Shown: positions 1 to 12,401, counted from the stretch's first letter. The stretch: DNA of 64,000 nucleotides from Oscheius tipulae (GCA_037178975.1 JASJZH010000006.1:2728001-2792000), one strand, 5' to 3'. The notes: generated by a model from the sequence alone, not told the origin. Made by a program: numbers and translations.

Positions 1-1173
1 AAATAGCTAGGTAATTTCAACGCGGATATAATTGGGACACTTCGAATCTATGAGATCGGCAGTGTATATAGGCCACAAGAGCAGATGTGCCGCCCTTGGG
101 GCTCAGATACGAGGTGATAAAAACTTTATAGTGAATGTTAAGAGAAACCTGGATTCTCACAGCTCGCTGGGATGCTCCAGCTTATAATAAAATTCCGTTT
201 CAAGATAAGCACATGTTGGTATTTGTCAGTAGTGTACCAGAGAATAATCATATTAACTAAATATGGCAGGCTACCAGAGCTCGTTAACCATAAACCAGAA
301 CGAGCATTGAAGCAGATCGGCCACGAGTAATGGCTTTCTTGGGTCCTAGCAACAAAATAGTACTCATGGAGTATTGGGGCAGAAGTCAAAATCTAGTTTT
401 GAGTTGACAAACAAATCCATTATGAAAATAGCCGACAAAAAGTTGTGACATTTATCATGGGAACTGCTATGAGAACCACTTCCATACACGTTAAACACAT
501 GTTACTCGGCAACCTATAGTAACCAGGATGAGTTATTATCATACCACGAGTCAATTTCACTTTTGTCGATACCAACATCTAGCTTTTTGATGTTTGCCAG
601 GTCACATTCCTGCCTCCAGGAATTGCAAAACTTTCGCACAGCAGTCCTTTTGTTTACTGTGTGTTTAGCTTTGACCTCGCGTTAATTTCGCCCCTTTTGG
701 AGCTTTTTCTTTTTTCTACGAACCACACAGTTATGAAGAATAATGCTGCCATTCCTTGGAAAATTGTTGTTTTTTTTCCCGATAAGCACGAATTACATGA
801 GAGCTATCAGTGTCCAGATTTCCGTAAAGACTACTGACTCTAGTCCATTTTCTCGAAAGGGAAGACGTTTCCGGAATTCCTGAAGGGGATGAACACTAAA
901 GCCGATTTTGACTCTGCTGATAACACAACAAATTGCGTGTTCCTATGTGGCAGGACATCCTTGTTGCCATATTTAAAGTATCTTTTTCCTTAACTGTGAT
1001 TCAAGAACTGCCTCTCACCCCAGACAAGCCGTTAATTCGTATCATTTCTCAATAAAACTTGGCCAAACAAAGAATGCCCAGTATTCCTCACCCCCACTCC
1101 TGACGTCTACTTGCCCCAATATTTAGATATTCAGAGCCATTGAAGTCGCCCGATTGTCTGGGTTGGGTCTTTA
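1..1173. other. Left-edge intergenic DNA, no gene recognised
   Basis: Only short open frames are present (longest 83 codons on the minus strand at 138-389), with no splice-site-framed coding segment and no family resemblance. The right part, next to the CUB gene, presumably holds its promoter, but I see no specific element. Confidence 0.5.
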
Positions 1174-2511
1174 ATGCTGTTGCTCAGTCTTTTGGCCCTA
1201 CTGGGTTCGGCCTCAGCAGTCGCAAACCAATCCTACATTGCCGATACTGGTGTCTTCTACTCGTACAATTATCCCAACAACTATGACAATAACTTGCACT
1301 ATTTTGTCACAGTCGAGGTAAGCATACCCGCTTTCATCATATTCATCATTTTTGTCCCTGGGAAATGACAATATTCCTTATCTAAGATATTCTCACGATA
1401 GTGGCTCTATTCTTTGCCCAAAAGATTATTTTTGCTCACTGTCAGATGTTAGGTCATACTTTTCTTGTTTTCATCTGAAAGGGGAGAACAAGAGATTTGA
1501 CAGTCGAAAGTCACAAAAGTCCCAGCAACAGAATTCAAGATGTTGACAGATTCAGCTAGATAAACTTTCTTATGAACTGCAAAGTTGACACAACACCAGG
1601 CACCGTTTTTTGTAGCCGTAGAACTCTAGACTGTCTGCTTGCAGACCCCCATTGTTTAGAATGTTGATAAGGGTCTTAATGGTTTCGAAATACTAGCAGT
1701 TTTAGGTTGATCCTGGCTACTATGCCCTGATTACCATGCTTGATTTCATCACAGAGCCATGCTGTGACAAAGTGTACATCTGGGATGGTCTCGACATGAC
1801 AAAGTCAATCGCAAAGTAAGTATCTCTTACAAGAACTAAAACAATTCTTTAGCTTATCTGGTGCTCAAACTGGAAGTTACTTTTTCTCCACCTCGAATAA
1901 GGTTGTTTTCGAATTCTATTCGGATCCGATTGAGACTTACCGCGGTTTTGCAATCAAATGGGAACAGACAAAGGGTAATTTGGCGGCTTTCTAAATATCG
2001 AGTCTGTTTAGACAACACAAAAATCGAAATGTCGAACACTTGTCCACCGGATATTGAGACAGCCAGTGCTGGATTCATCACCTCTCCCAACTGGCCTGCA
2101 AACTATCCGAATAGCATTAACTGTTCATATAAGCTAAGTAGCACAAAGAACAGGTCAGCTTTTATGCTTTCTACATCTAGTAGAGATTCCAAATGTTTTC
2201 CTCGGTTCTTCGGCCATGTCGTATACACAAATCAGGATTATAGTTACAGAGTCCAGCTAAAGTTCGTCGCATTCCAAACCGAAGCCTGCTGCGATAAGGT
2301 TGTCATCTTTGACGGAGACAGCAGCTCTTCTCCGCCTTTGGCTACGTAAGTAATATGATTTTGATGATAACCGAACTGGTTCAGAGTCTCTGGAAGAAAT
2401 CTCTCGAATACGACCTTCCAGTCATCAGGAACCAATCTGTTTCTGGTATTCACGACCGACATGACGAACAACGATGTCGGTTTCAGTGCCTACTACGTGT
2501 CAATCACCTAG
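1174..2511 (+). CDS. Secreted protein with two CUB domains
   Basis: Six exons join in frame: 1174-1317, 1706-1815, 1853-1974, 2012-2153, 2250-2345 and 2385-2511 (246 codons plus stop). The first exon starts MLLLSLLALLGSASA, a typical signal peptide, so the protein should be exported. Two CUB modules follow. Each shows the CUB hallmarks: an aromatic-Pro-x-x-Tyr motif (SYNYPNNYD; SPNWPANYP), then a Cys-Cys-Asp-Lys-Val motif (EPCCDKVYIWDG; EACCDKVVIFDG), and a C-terminal beta strand (YRGFAIKW; NDVGFSAYYVSIT). CUB domains are extracellular beta-sandwiches that bind proteins or sugars. No protease or other catalytic domain is attached, so a binding, matrix or innate-immunity role is only inferred. 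The ATG chosen is the one giving the signal peptide. Introns are 37-388 nt with GT/AG ends. The target and exact orthologue are not recognised. Confidence 0.82.
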
Positions 2512-2639
2512 TTCAGGAGAAGATAAACTTGTTCGCAAAAGAGCCATTGTACAAAATGTAAAATATGTACAAAGTGTTCCATATCACTGGTTTTTCTAGT
2601 GGGTCAAAAAGAGAAACAAAACAAGAAAAAAAAGAACTT

Positions 2640-3540
2640 TATTAGACAGTTTGAGTGTAGAAACACTTTTATGATTCAAGCATATCATAAAGTCGTGCTG
2701 GGCACGATAAAAGAAGGGCGCAAATCAGAAAGATTTACCATGCAATTGACTCACTCTCTTAAAAACCTTTGGTGCGACGAAGCAGTTCAGAATTTTTTCA
2801 AGGCAAACGGCTAGAATGTCATTTTCGTGAAAGCAGCAGCTTGTGAGTTGACCTGCAAGCTTGCTTCCATCGTCTTTTAAGCCTCTTTGATAATATCAAG
2901 AGAGTCGCCTCTGATGAATACACTGCTACCCAGACAGACATGCTTCTGACGAGGATAAAAACTACTGGTATTGTAGAAGTTGCTTTCAATATAAAGGAGC
3001 TGCATCTAAGGTTATTTTGGAGAAATTCTGTCTCAATTTTTATTCAGAGTTTTTGGTGTAGGTGAACAGCGATCTGAGCGAAAAAAGGAGTCATTGCTTC
3101 GAGAATGTCAGCGCGATTATTCCTGTAGCCGCCTTGTCCGATAATGACGAAATTCTTTTTGAAGACGAGAGGAAAGCTATAAACAAAAAACGAGCTTTTT
3201 TTTTTAATAAAAAGAAGTTTTTCTCCGGATCCTCAGGCGATTCTGTACATTTTATAAGGATAGAGTTCAAAAGTTTGCAGAAGAATAAAAAGCAGGTAAT
3301 TTATCTTCGCGAGACGTGGGCAACTGACATTGGCTATTTTATCACACTTGTTCTTTAAAACAACTTCAGATCAAGTGCAAAAAATGTTGGAACATGTATA
3401 TTTGGTAATCGTATTTGACAAAATTGCAATACCTTGGGATGTTTTACATGCTCGAAAACATTCTTCCCCTCCGTTCGGGTCTTATTTGTGATATCGGAAA
3501 ACAATGTTTTATCGGGATAAAGTTGGCTACTGCCCATTTG
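2640..3540 (-). pseudogene. Decayed copy of the neighbouring Fn1-repeat gene
   Basis: On the minus strand, 2640-2690 closely repeats the 3' end of the gene at 3856-4772: the TGCTTGAATCATA stop region followed by CAAACTGTCTAATAAA, the 3'UTR and poly(A) signal. Just upstream is a frame reading NCF, matching the intact gene's NDCF, and then a GCTTGCAGGT that resembles its exon-intron junction GGTTGCAAGGT. Further upstream, around 3440-3500, a weaker match to the GEEWVESEHFVK exon appears as EGKNVFEHVK. The body contains stops and has lost the cysteine pattern, so I read it as a tandem duplicate that has degenerated. This rests on visual alignment only. Confidence 0.5.
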
Positions 3541-3811
3541 GGGGTAAGCTTATTGTAAACCTGTCATCAATTTCCCTGCTTTTTCTCTATGAAAATAGTT
3601 TGTTTAAAAAGTTTAACATGCGCGCAAATCGAGCGCTGATTGTTCTGTTCGTGTAGTGAATTTCATGAGATACACCAACTTCCCCAGGCTATATCTCATT
3701 TTTCGCTCAGGAATGTTGGCGCCGACAGATAAATTCCGCGTTTTAAAAATGTGGCGAGACAGAACTGATTGCAATTGCACAGACAGTAGAAAAATGAGTG
3801 ATTGATGAGGT

Positions 3812-3817
3812 TTTATT
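3812..3817 (-). terminator. Poly(A) signal AATAAA of the Fn1-repeat gene
   Basis: AATAAA on the minus strand, about 40 nt after the stop codon of the gene at 3856-4772. The same element, in the same context, is found in the decayed copy near 2640. Confidence 0.6.
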
Positions 3818-3855
3818 AGACAGTTTGAATCAAGAAACAAATTGCTGGCTATGAT

Positions 3856-4772
3856 TCAAGCATTGACCTTGCTGTAGAATCTGTAGGTTCCATTCTGCCC
3901 CTCGCAGCTGAAACAGTCATTTGTGTGATTGGGACTGATTGCTTACAAGTAATCAGTCTTTCCCTTGCTGGATTTGCCGTTGATAGGAACAGGCTGATCA
4001 AGCTCAGCGAGCTAAACTTCATGTGTTTTAAGTTTGTGAAACAACCTACCTTGCAACCAGTGACGACGGGCATTCCGTTCTTGCAAATTTTCACAAAATG
4101 CTCGCTTTCAACCCATTCCTCTCCTAAAAACAGCTATTAGTCTTAAAGCATAACTGTCTTACCAGCTTTTCTTGTGACTCCAGCAGAGTCCTGACAAGAA
4201 CCATCAGATTTCAGGACCGCTCCTACGGAAACCGTTCCGTTAGCATGCTTTTTGCACTGGACATCATAGCCTCGAACTTCTTTAGTCTGTCCATCCGGAA
4301 TCAGTGTTCCGTCCAAAGCAATGCATCCAATAAAGATGGTCTGTCCTCCTTCGCCGCAGCGGAAACGGAAAGACTTGTCGGTCCATTCAGATCCGTGAGC
4401 CTGCCCTCCAGCACAATCGGCAGTCTTTCCAATGACCTGTTTCAAAGAGATCTGTCCGTTGGGAGACGCCTTGCATTCCCATTCGTATTGTCCTGCAGGT
4501 CTGCTAGAGTTCAGAGGAACCTTAAAAAGTATCCTTGTTAAATAAGACACTGACCGAGAGATTGTCCGGAGTGATGCAGGCAATAACTTGGACCCTCCAC
4601 GACCCATTAGCTTCAATCTTGCATTTCATTTTGAAAGCATTGTTTTCGAGCTGCAGATACGTAATTACATATATCGTGTACTCACCCATTCCTCTCCATC
4701 CCTGTACTTTTTGTTCGCGTGTTCGCAGGCGAGGGCAGTAGATACCAAGATAGCAACCAAAAAGAGCTTCAT
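3856..4772 (-). CDS. Secreted protein with MIG-18-like fibronectin type I repeats
   Basis: Exons on the minus strand are 4772-4686, 4650-4555, 4520-4163 and 4123-4050, plus a terminal exon near 3940-3856. The protein begins MKLFLVAILVSTALA, a signal peptide, and the ATG lies three bases after a TTCCAG acceptor, consistent with spliced-leader trans-splicing. The mature part has repeats opening with a Cys...Tyr/Lys-x-Asp/Ala-Gly-Glu-Glu-Trp motif (CEHANKKYRDGEEW, later RKAGEEWV), followed by Phe-x-Cys strands and Gly-Cys-Ile turns. This is the pattern of the nematode-expanded Fn1-like domain of abnormal-cell-migration protein MIG-18 and relatives, which act in the extracellular matrix. Total length is about 235 residues. 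The last exon is uncertain: the frame ending FYSKVNA keeps the cysteines but needs a weak donor, while the stronger splice gives another frame ending at 3849. A degenerate copy lies just downstream. Confidence 0.72.
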
Positions 4773-5118
4773 TACCTGGAATTTGCTTTTGGATATGGTG
4801 TCAAGAGTGTTGATGGGAGTTGAGGAGTGCAAGTGGCTTTGAGCATGGGTGTGTTTGTTGTCGATGGATAAAGACGACAGGCGCCTCCTCAGAGCTACTG
4901 GCAATTTATTTTGCCACACGCACAAGGCAGAAAGGACCAGGGCGTCCACCTTCAACTGCGCACAGATATCAGTATTTCAGATCAAAGCTAACGTTCTGGC
5001 GGCGCCACCGCGTCGGACAAACAGGTACCACTGAAATGGCAGCGAAATTGAAAAGTGCATTTACCAGAAAACAGTTTCATTCATACACAATTAAACTGGC
5101 CATTAAGTGTACATAAGT

Positions 5119-8100
5119 TTATAGATCTGTACTGGACGGTACTGGATCATCATCTGTCAACAGCCAGTGTGTCATGACAGCTCCTTTACCCTGAAATATT
5201 TTACAATGTGGCAGATGACAAGTGTTAGACCTTGACAATAACCTCTCCCCGAGGCTCTGTTTTATACCCGCCCACGACATCGACCAAGAAGTCACGACAT
5301 TCCGTTGAAATGTGTATTCTTCCAGGCTTGCCGTTGCTTTCCATACGACTTGCAGTATTCACAGAATCGCCGAAAAGGCAGTAACGGGGCATAGTAATTC
5401 CGACCACTCCAGTCACAACAGGTCCTATGTAATTTTGTTTAAGTGTTCTATTAGTATTACCTGTATGCAGTCCGACTCGTATGTTAATCTGTTGATTCGG
5501 TAAATGGGGAATTCGGAACGTTTTGATTGCTCTCAACAGCGCCATCGACATCTCGGCAATTTCCTGAAGTACGAACTGTGGGCTATAAAAATATTCTTCT
5601 TACCCTCCCATGTTGATTTCCGTTTCTGTGTGGCAATCCCGAAACGCATAGATAACCATCGCCGATAGTTTCGACCTGTAACCGCCAAGTGTGACAGAGA
5701 TAAATTACACTTAACACACCTTGTAAACATCGTGGTTATCTATAATAGCGTCGAATGTTGTGTAGAGATCGTTCAGAAGATTGACAACCTGGAAAACTGC
5801 ATACGAGTACATAAGCTTCACTAACCTGTAAAGGTGTACATTTACTGGCTAGTGTTGTGAAGGAGACTACGTCGGAAAAGAAGATTGTGACACACTCGAA
5901 TGTTTCCGGCTCGACTACCTGGCCAGTTTTCAACTTGTCAGCTACAGCTCTGAACTATTATCAGTTTCATAAAAGTGGTTTCTCACTTCGGAAGCATCCT
6001 GTACAGCAAGATATCACTTTTCTTTTTCTCTTCCACCAACTCCTTCATTCTTGCTTGAACTTCGTCTTCGAGATTTGAAGCATATTGTTCCAGAACTTTG
6101 AAGACGTGATCCATCAGATTTGCAGTCCTTGAAGCCATAGTCAAGGCGGTTAGTGTTTGGTTACCTGTTGGAATTTATTCCCTTGATAAGCTGTCTGATT
6201 TGTTCAATAGTTGGACGTTGGTTTAAATTCTCAGCCCAACAGTCTCGAACCAAAAGCAGAAGGCTCGAGTTTCCTTCGCTATCTTCTGTTTCCAAAGAAG
6301 GGCGGAAGTCTTGTTTTCCAATCTTTTTAAGCCGGTAGACTACTTCTGAAATTCATCTCTAAAGATTGCGCGCGTGATTGGATGAACCATCGGAATCCAT
6401 CTCAGAGTTTTCCAAATCCCATGCTGGCTTCTTTGTGAGGATCTCAGAGCAGATGACAGCGAAACTGAATATGTCACCTTGTTTGGTGGGTGCCATTTCC
6501 ATGTCTCGAAGATGTTCTGGAGCTGTCCAAAGAAGGCCTTAAAGAGTTTCGACCAGTCGAGAGCGCCACTTACTTTCTGAGAGTCTTCGATCGAAGCCTT
6601 TCAAGAAGTTCAGACCGTAATGAGTTATCTTCACCTAAAATTGTAAATGTCTTGCATGGACAGACGAGACAACCTTCCATCTTTCGTCAACAACGCAAAC
6701 TTTAGAGCTGAGCCAGCCATGTGGTCCGAGTAGATTGTTGTTATGCAAAAAGAAGAGGCCCTATTTTGTTTATGTTTTCATCATTAGAGAATCCTTACCT
6801 CAGCGACGTCTCTGATGAGCGAATATTTGAAAAACCAATCCATCGTGACGGCACCTTTAGCTATGACGTCCTGAAACACAGTATGTATAAACTGTCTAGT
6901 TATTACTTACTTGCAACGATCCTCGAGCACAATACCGCCAAACAGACATGGTCACAGGCCCTTCAAAACAAATTCCAATGAATCGGCATAGATTATCGTG
7001 GTTGAGATTGTGCATCTGAACAAGCACTGTATTTGTATTTTGAACAAGGTACAAATCGGAGTCTAGCTGCTTCAGCCTTGGTGATGTCAATTGTTGCGGC
7101 CAATCTTTCGTGCTTCCTTCCAACTACTGGCTCCTTTTCCAGTAAGAAGAAAGCATGAGTTTCTGTGTCCTGAAACCCTTTTTATGCTTGTTTTATAAAT
7201 TTTACCTTCTTCGAATTTATAGTCACTTTTGTGCTCGTTGTGATGGTACTTTGTAGGGAGCGTGAGCTCCTGCCCGGATCTTTGTGGTCGGGCTTCTCTA
7301 GCGCCAGCAGCGGGATAGTCCATTCACGATTTTGTCTCTCCTCTTCTAATCTCCGAATCCTGATGTCAACAATATCATTTGTTTTTCAAGAAGCAGGTAC
7401 CGTAAGATGTAGTAAATACTGAGAGCAATAAGAATGATCAATAGGACTATCGCGCATCCGCAAGCAATGACAACCACTAGATACTCTTGGAAGAAGGGTT
7501 TAGGGCATGCCGTACTAGAAAACCTTTCTCTACGTTATAGGGATCAATTACCCGTCATAGCCGCACTTTGGTGTGTTTAGAGGTCTTGTGGTCCACATAG
7601 TCGATTCTGCTCCTATCTGTTCGATTATGACCTGCTTGTCCTTATCCAACGTTTCGAAGTAACGGTAAACAGCTGCGGGTTTGTTATCTGTACCAATTGT
7701 CCACAAATTGAAAACTGGGTCTCTCGTGGAGTTCGCATTTATGATTACTTTTCCAGTGAAACCTTAAATACCATTACTGTGGAGCTGGGTATACGCCATA
7801 CCATTAAATTCGCCAATAGCATTTCGAGCTATTTCGTACCCGGAAAACTTTGTAAGTGTGGGATACTTCTGCAATGTCCGATTCAAGGCAAGAGCGTACA
7901 AAAACATGGCATCGCCAAGTTCACCGACTTGAGATTGCAACTAAAACAGTTGTTGAGCTGTGGGTTTCATACCGGATTGACGTTCAAACAGTCTCCACAG
8001 TTGTATGGAGGTGCTTGCATTGCTGCGACCACGTCTGTTGCATATTTTTGAGTGTCGTTAAGAGATTGATTGTCCAGCTGAATTAGAGGCTACACAGTTA

Positions 8101-9340
8101 TTAACACGTTAACGCACCACTAAAGAAACTTGAGCTGCTGCAAAGGCGTCTTGGTCTCGTCCATCTGGTGGAACTCTAGTGTCGACCCACATGTCAGCTG
8201 AAGAATTTACAATATTGACAGTAAACCCATGCAAGCACGAGATATTTCTTACCTGTCGAACTACTGAAGCCACTTCTACGGTTTTCAACAAAGATGTAGA
8301 CGTATTCATTCGTGACTTGTCCTTCATCATGAGCTGCTAACAAGAAATTTCTTCTAGCCTCATCACTTTCCAGACAGACAATCGTTACTGGAAAAATAGA
8401 ATGTCTGGACATTCAAACCATTTACTTCTAGAAACTTGACTGGCATCACGTAAAGAATTCCTGAACGCATCCACGGTCATGCTGACCATGGCTTTTCGAT
8501 ATACAAAACTAGCATTCGTGACCTCGGCATCTAGTATCAATTTCTTGAAATGTTATTGTATAACAAAAAAAAGTGCTTGCGAGTTACATCCATCTCGTTG
8601 ATAACTAAGCTGCATCTCGGTAACACATCGGCCCTAGCTATGTAGTAAATGAGTCCGATATCAGTCCAGCCAAACTTTTCCAGGACACGGAAAGTTGTTC
8701 GAGCCTCACTGAAAACACAAAATTCTCCGTTGAAAGTACATCTATGTACTAGATAGCACTACTTGATGTTGCTAACAGGGTGGGATTGACGGCATTGTCC
8801 ATCAGGTCCGATGTGTATTGAGGACCCCACAAAACTAAAGGAATATCGAAAGCTTTCCCAACAGAAGCCGCAACAACCGCATCTAAAACATGATATTTTA
8901 CAGCATCTGAATAGTGTACCAGAAGGACAGGGTGGTCCGAAAAGCACATCTATGTAACTTGTCATCTCGATAAAATCTCCTATATCTTGGTATTCCACGC
9001 AATCGTTGAGAACAAAAGTGATGCTAGAGCATATTAGTCTGTCTTCTTGAAAACCCCTACTTCAAAAACTCAAACCCTGGAAGTATGTTCTCCCTGACAA
9101 TTTTGTTCCAAGCGACAGTGAGAGCGCCGGCCGTTTGCTTCCAGCCAACAAACTAGAAATTTGTCAGTAAAGAAAAACAAAAAGTGTTACATTTGTGATG
9201 GCCGTATTATTTATAGCAGCGAACAGAGCAACATTTAATGGCTGAAACAATAAGTTTAGTTAAAAAGGCAACCGTACTCTGCATTCTATGCTGCATAAAG
9301 CCGATAAGATGAAGACAACGAGATGTTTGTAACGAATCAT
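5119..9340 (-). CDS. Receptor-type guanylate cyclase (GCY family)
   Basis: A complete multi-exon gene that makes cGMP from GTP, expected at the membrane of sensory endings. It starts at 9340 with signal peptide [17 protein letters not shown] ligand-binding domain (periplasmic-binding-protein/ANF fold) follows at about 9240-7510, for example [20 protein letters not shown] and [19 protein letters not shown]. One hydrophobic helix, [20 protein letters not shown], is encoded near 7430-7480. The kinase-homology domain lies at about 7370-6190 ([39 protein letters not shown]) with HYGL in place of the kinase DFG, as expected for a pseudokinase. A signalling-helix linker contains [15 protein letters not shown]. 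The cyclase domain, about 5940-5160, keeps both metal aspartates ([17 protein letters not shown]), the guanine-selecting Glu and Cys ([14 protein letters not shown]) and the Asn/Arg pair ([10 protein letters not shown]), so it should be active. One intron in the kinase region is only 37 nt. The ligand and exact gcy orthologue are not recognised. Confidence 0.92.
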
Positions 9341-9539
9341 GGAGACTAACCAGTGTGGGAGAGCTGGGAAGCCTGATGTCAATCAAACTTCTGAAATATT
9401 CTAATCCCCTAAATCCTGTCTTGATCACGAGAGATATGATCAGTCCTTGTCTGTCTTTTAAAGGTTTCTTTCGCAGTCATTCTCACTGACTCAATCCTAG
9501 GACTGAACTGGTGGCTACATATTATATTCCAGGGACTTT

Positions 9540-10860
9540 TAAATGAAGCAGTCATGTAGAAGACACCATCCACTGAGCAGAACAAAGTCCTTAAAAATTA
9601 TTTTTGGATTGCAGCCTCGAGTTCTTTTACCTCCTTAAACTGAACAATTTCTTCATCGTCCGATCGTTCAGCAAAACTGAAACAAACCTATTTCTAGTAT
9701 ACACACTGGATCGAACCGAAATGTTCGTCCATAGTCAAACTTCTGTCAACCTTGGTAGTAACTTTGCACACAAATGACGAAGAAATCGGAGCTTAAGGCT
9801 ATCACTTCCTGGGAATAGCGAGTGACTCCGAGAGTGAATCTTGTAGAGATGGATTTTATTTCCAAAGCTGTCTTCAAAGACGAAAGACTCATACACGCTC
9901 ATTTTCTTGCCGTTTTTGTCGTTTTGACTGAGAGATTAAATATATTTCGGCTGGTAAAGTATAGAAGAAAAGTCTTCACTAGTTCTGCTAGTGTTGGCTT
10001 TCCCATATTTCATAGAATAAAATCTAACCTTGTTGGCCAAAAGCATGACTACTGATAAAATTCAATACTTCTTTCACTTCTCACAGATATTTTTCATTTC
10101 ATTAACTCTGCAAATTGTTGAAACGACAAGTTTATATCGGAAGCTAGGTAGTAGACATGTCGGTTCTTGAAGTACCCATCCGTGATGCGAATACTACAAA
10201 AATCGGTTGTTGTTGCGTGATATAGCCTCGAAATTTCTCGATACGAGAAATGTCCCAGTAGACCTCTTTCATGGAATTAGGGGGAGCCAGAGATAGTATC
10301 ATACTGTCCAAAGAGAAGGGATGGTCTTGGCAAACTCAGGATTTTGACAGTGCCGTCTGAAAGCTAGAAGACTTGCTGTCTGATTCAGCTCGAAAATCTC
10401 TGGCTACTTTCAAACAAACAAAGACTCTTCCAAATAGTCGTCATTCCAAGGAGCGTAGGGAACGATGCAGCAGACGTAAACAAAGCACTTTCTGAAAAAA
10501 AAAAACTGTTTAGTTTTGCCGAATGAGGGGCATCCTATGGATTCTACTAAAAGATATGTTGCATACCCATGTTCGTTCTTTACTAAAGCGCAATGGTGTC
10601 CGTCCGTCCGTCCCCCTCCGCACAATTATCTGTCAGCACTAACACCCTAAAATACTGATAGGTCATTTCGTGTCAAGAAACACGTATAAAAGTTAGTGTT
10701 TCTCTCTAAAATTAATTAACGGTCCTCTTTTTATCTGCTCATTTTCACCCAGATCCTGTCTTCTCGCTCGGTTGACGCACAGCAAAATGTGTAACGTCTC
10801 GGTACCGACGTCCTGGTCATAGCTGACTTGGCATTTAATCGGACCTTGACAGAATCATAA
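9540..10860 (-). CDS. Probable SH2-domain gene, possibly decaying
   Basis: Short coding segments with good splice sites fill this stretch. Near 10300-10110 a minus-strand frame reads GHFSYREISRLYH and then ITDGYFKNRHVYYLAS and FQQFAELMK. This resembles an SH2 domain: the FLVRE strand with its phosphotyrosine-binding Arg, then the YY strand and the sL-xELv helix. An upstream segment at 10840-10590 (CQVSYDQDVGTETLHILL, then NTNFYTVLVLTDNCAEG) is beta-rich and could be C2-like. The 3' part is clean: exons containing MSVYESFVFEDSFGNKIH, then SFAERSDDEEIVQFKE, then DFVLLSGWCLLHDCFI and a stop at 9540. However, the SH2 frame runs into TGA just after AELMK without a GT donor, and a poly-T run interrupts another junction. 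The gene is therefore either mis-modelled by me, affected by sequence error, or becoming a pseudogene. No kinase or phosphatase domain is seen. Confidence 0.45.
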
Positions 10861-10975
10861 GCAAATTTACGAAAACGTACATTTTGCAAACTTTATAGAT
10901 CACAATAAATACAAGTTTTCGGGTTTACAAGTATGGGAGAGATCAATATGTTATACGCTCGGCATAGCTTCTACT

Positions 10976-12401
10976 CTACAAATTTGTCATACAAGTATCG
11001 ATTCTAGGATTCAGAAGAGGCTCCTTCATTGGCGATGCACAGACGCATTGAAGAAACGGAAGTTGCTTGAAGCACCGTCGGACGTGCAGATTGAGAAACA
11101 GCGTGTAATATGGCATTCCAAGTGAGAACAAGTCGTTGCATAGCGGTCGAAGGTAGAGTACAACCGAAACCACAGATGAATTGGCTGGATACAAGGCTAG
11201 TAGTAGCTGAAATATGTCTCGTAAGCAAAGATCGCTCCGTGAATGAATACAGTTCGAAAAGTGAGGTCATTTGGGGCTATTAAAGGTTTAGTCACAGACT
11301 TAGACTCTCTTTGTGACCAAAAAATGACGAAATGACTCACTGTAAGTACTGCATTGCTCATCTGAAGAACGAAGCAGGCGAAACATATAAAAAACAGATT
11401 GACTTCTCGACGATAACTATAGTCCATGGTTCTTAAAGGGTACTTTTAGGGCGAATCAGAGCAAATTACTCACTTCCGACACATAAGAAGTATGGAAATC
11501 ATATTGATGACTGCGTTAATAATGGCAACGGCTACCTGGAACACAGTCACTTCGATAAGATCAGCATGTTCTTCCTGAAGAAAATGATTAACAAATATTG
11601 AAAATATTTTGCACTGCTCGGATTGCCGAAGTTAGCACGAAGCCTTGAATTCGTTTCACGTAAAAGAATTGGGCTTTTGTGTACAAAATCGGGATGCAGA
11701 CTATCAGAGGAAGTGCCAGGACGACAGCAACAGTGCACCAGAAATATTTCTCGAAGGTCTGAAACCCGCGTTTTTTGTTTGTAATGAGATTTCAACCCAT
11801 ACAGTCTCTCCCAAAGGGTAGACGATAACTTTAAGTCGGTTGATCACCACAAGGAACAACAGCAGGTTTTGACAGTACAATGAATAGTAGGAAATGAAGT
11901 GCATGACCCTGAAACATATTTTCTATTATACGTCTTCGAGGCTCTATTCCCACGCCATTGCAAACCGAGTCCAGAAAAGCTCATACGAATGTTTTATTTA
12001 AACCTTTTAGCGCCCCCAACACCAATCTCTTTCAGATTGTGGAATGAGGTCTACGTGATTCTTTGAATAACTCGACTTTTTATAGGTACGTAGACACGAC
12101 AATTAACTTACCTCAAAAGCCCTGGGAATGGGAAATTCTCCAGAAAATTGGCCAAAGTAGTTCCTTGTTTAATAATTTCAGGTATTCGGTAGAAAAAGAA
12201 CATTGTCACGAAAGTTATTATGTTCTGAAGTTTCAGTTGAGAAATGAAATAAGTTTGGCTCACCACTACAGCAAAAATTAACCATAATCTTGTGAAGGTA
12301 CTACTGAATGTTTTTCGCTCTCGAACCATCAGATAGGCTACGGCCAAGTAGAGCAGCAAAGAAAACAAAGCAAAAACATAGAAGGCTACAAAGAACCACA
12401 T
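10976..12401 (-). CDS. Seven-transmembrane chemoreceptor (nematode Srg/Srv-like)
   Basis: Several exons on the minus strand give a serpentine membrane protein. It starts at 12401 with MWFFVAFYVFALFSLLLYLA (first helix), with the ATG six bases after a TTTCAG acceptor. Further hydrophobic stretches are FVTMFFFYRIPEII, QNLLLFLVVINRLKVIVYPL (third helix with an Asn-Arg motif at its end), WCTVAVVLALPLIVCIPILY, VTVFQVAVAIINAVINMISI, FFICFACFVLQMSNAVL, and SLGMPYYTLFLNLHVRRCF just before the tail, ending MTNL. The Leu-Tyr-Pro, Asp-Leu-Phe and Pro-Tyr patterns in the last two helices match nematode serpentine chemoreceptors of the Srg superfamily better than rhodopsin-type receptors. The subfamily (Srg, Srv or Sru) cannot be fixed by eye. 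It is presumably expressed in sensory neurons. The downstream same-strand neighbours are the SH2-like gene and the guanylate cyclase. Confidence 0.75.

Noticed and set aside
10601-10615. CCGT tandem repeat
   Set aside because: Only about three units; too short to be informative.
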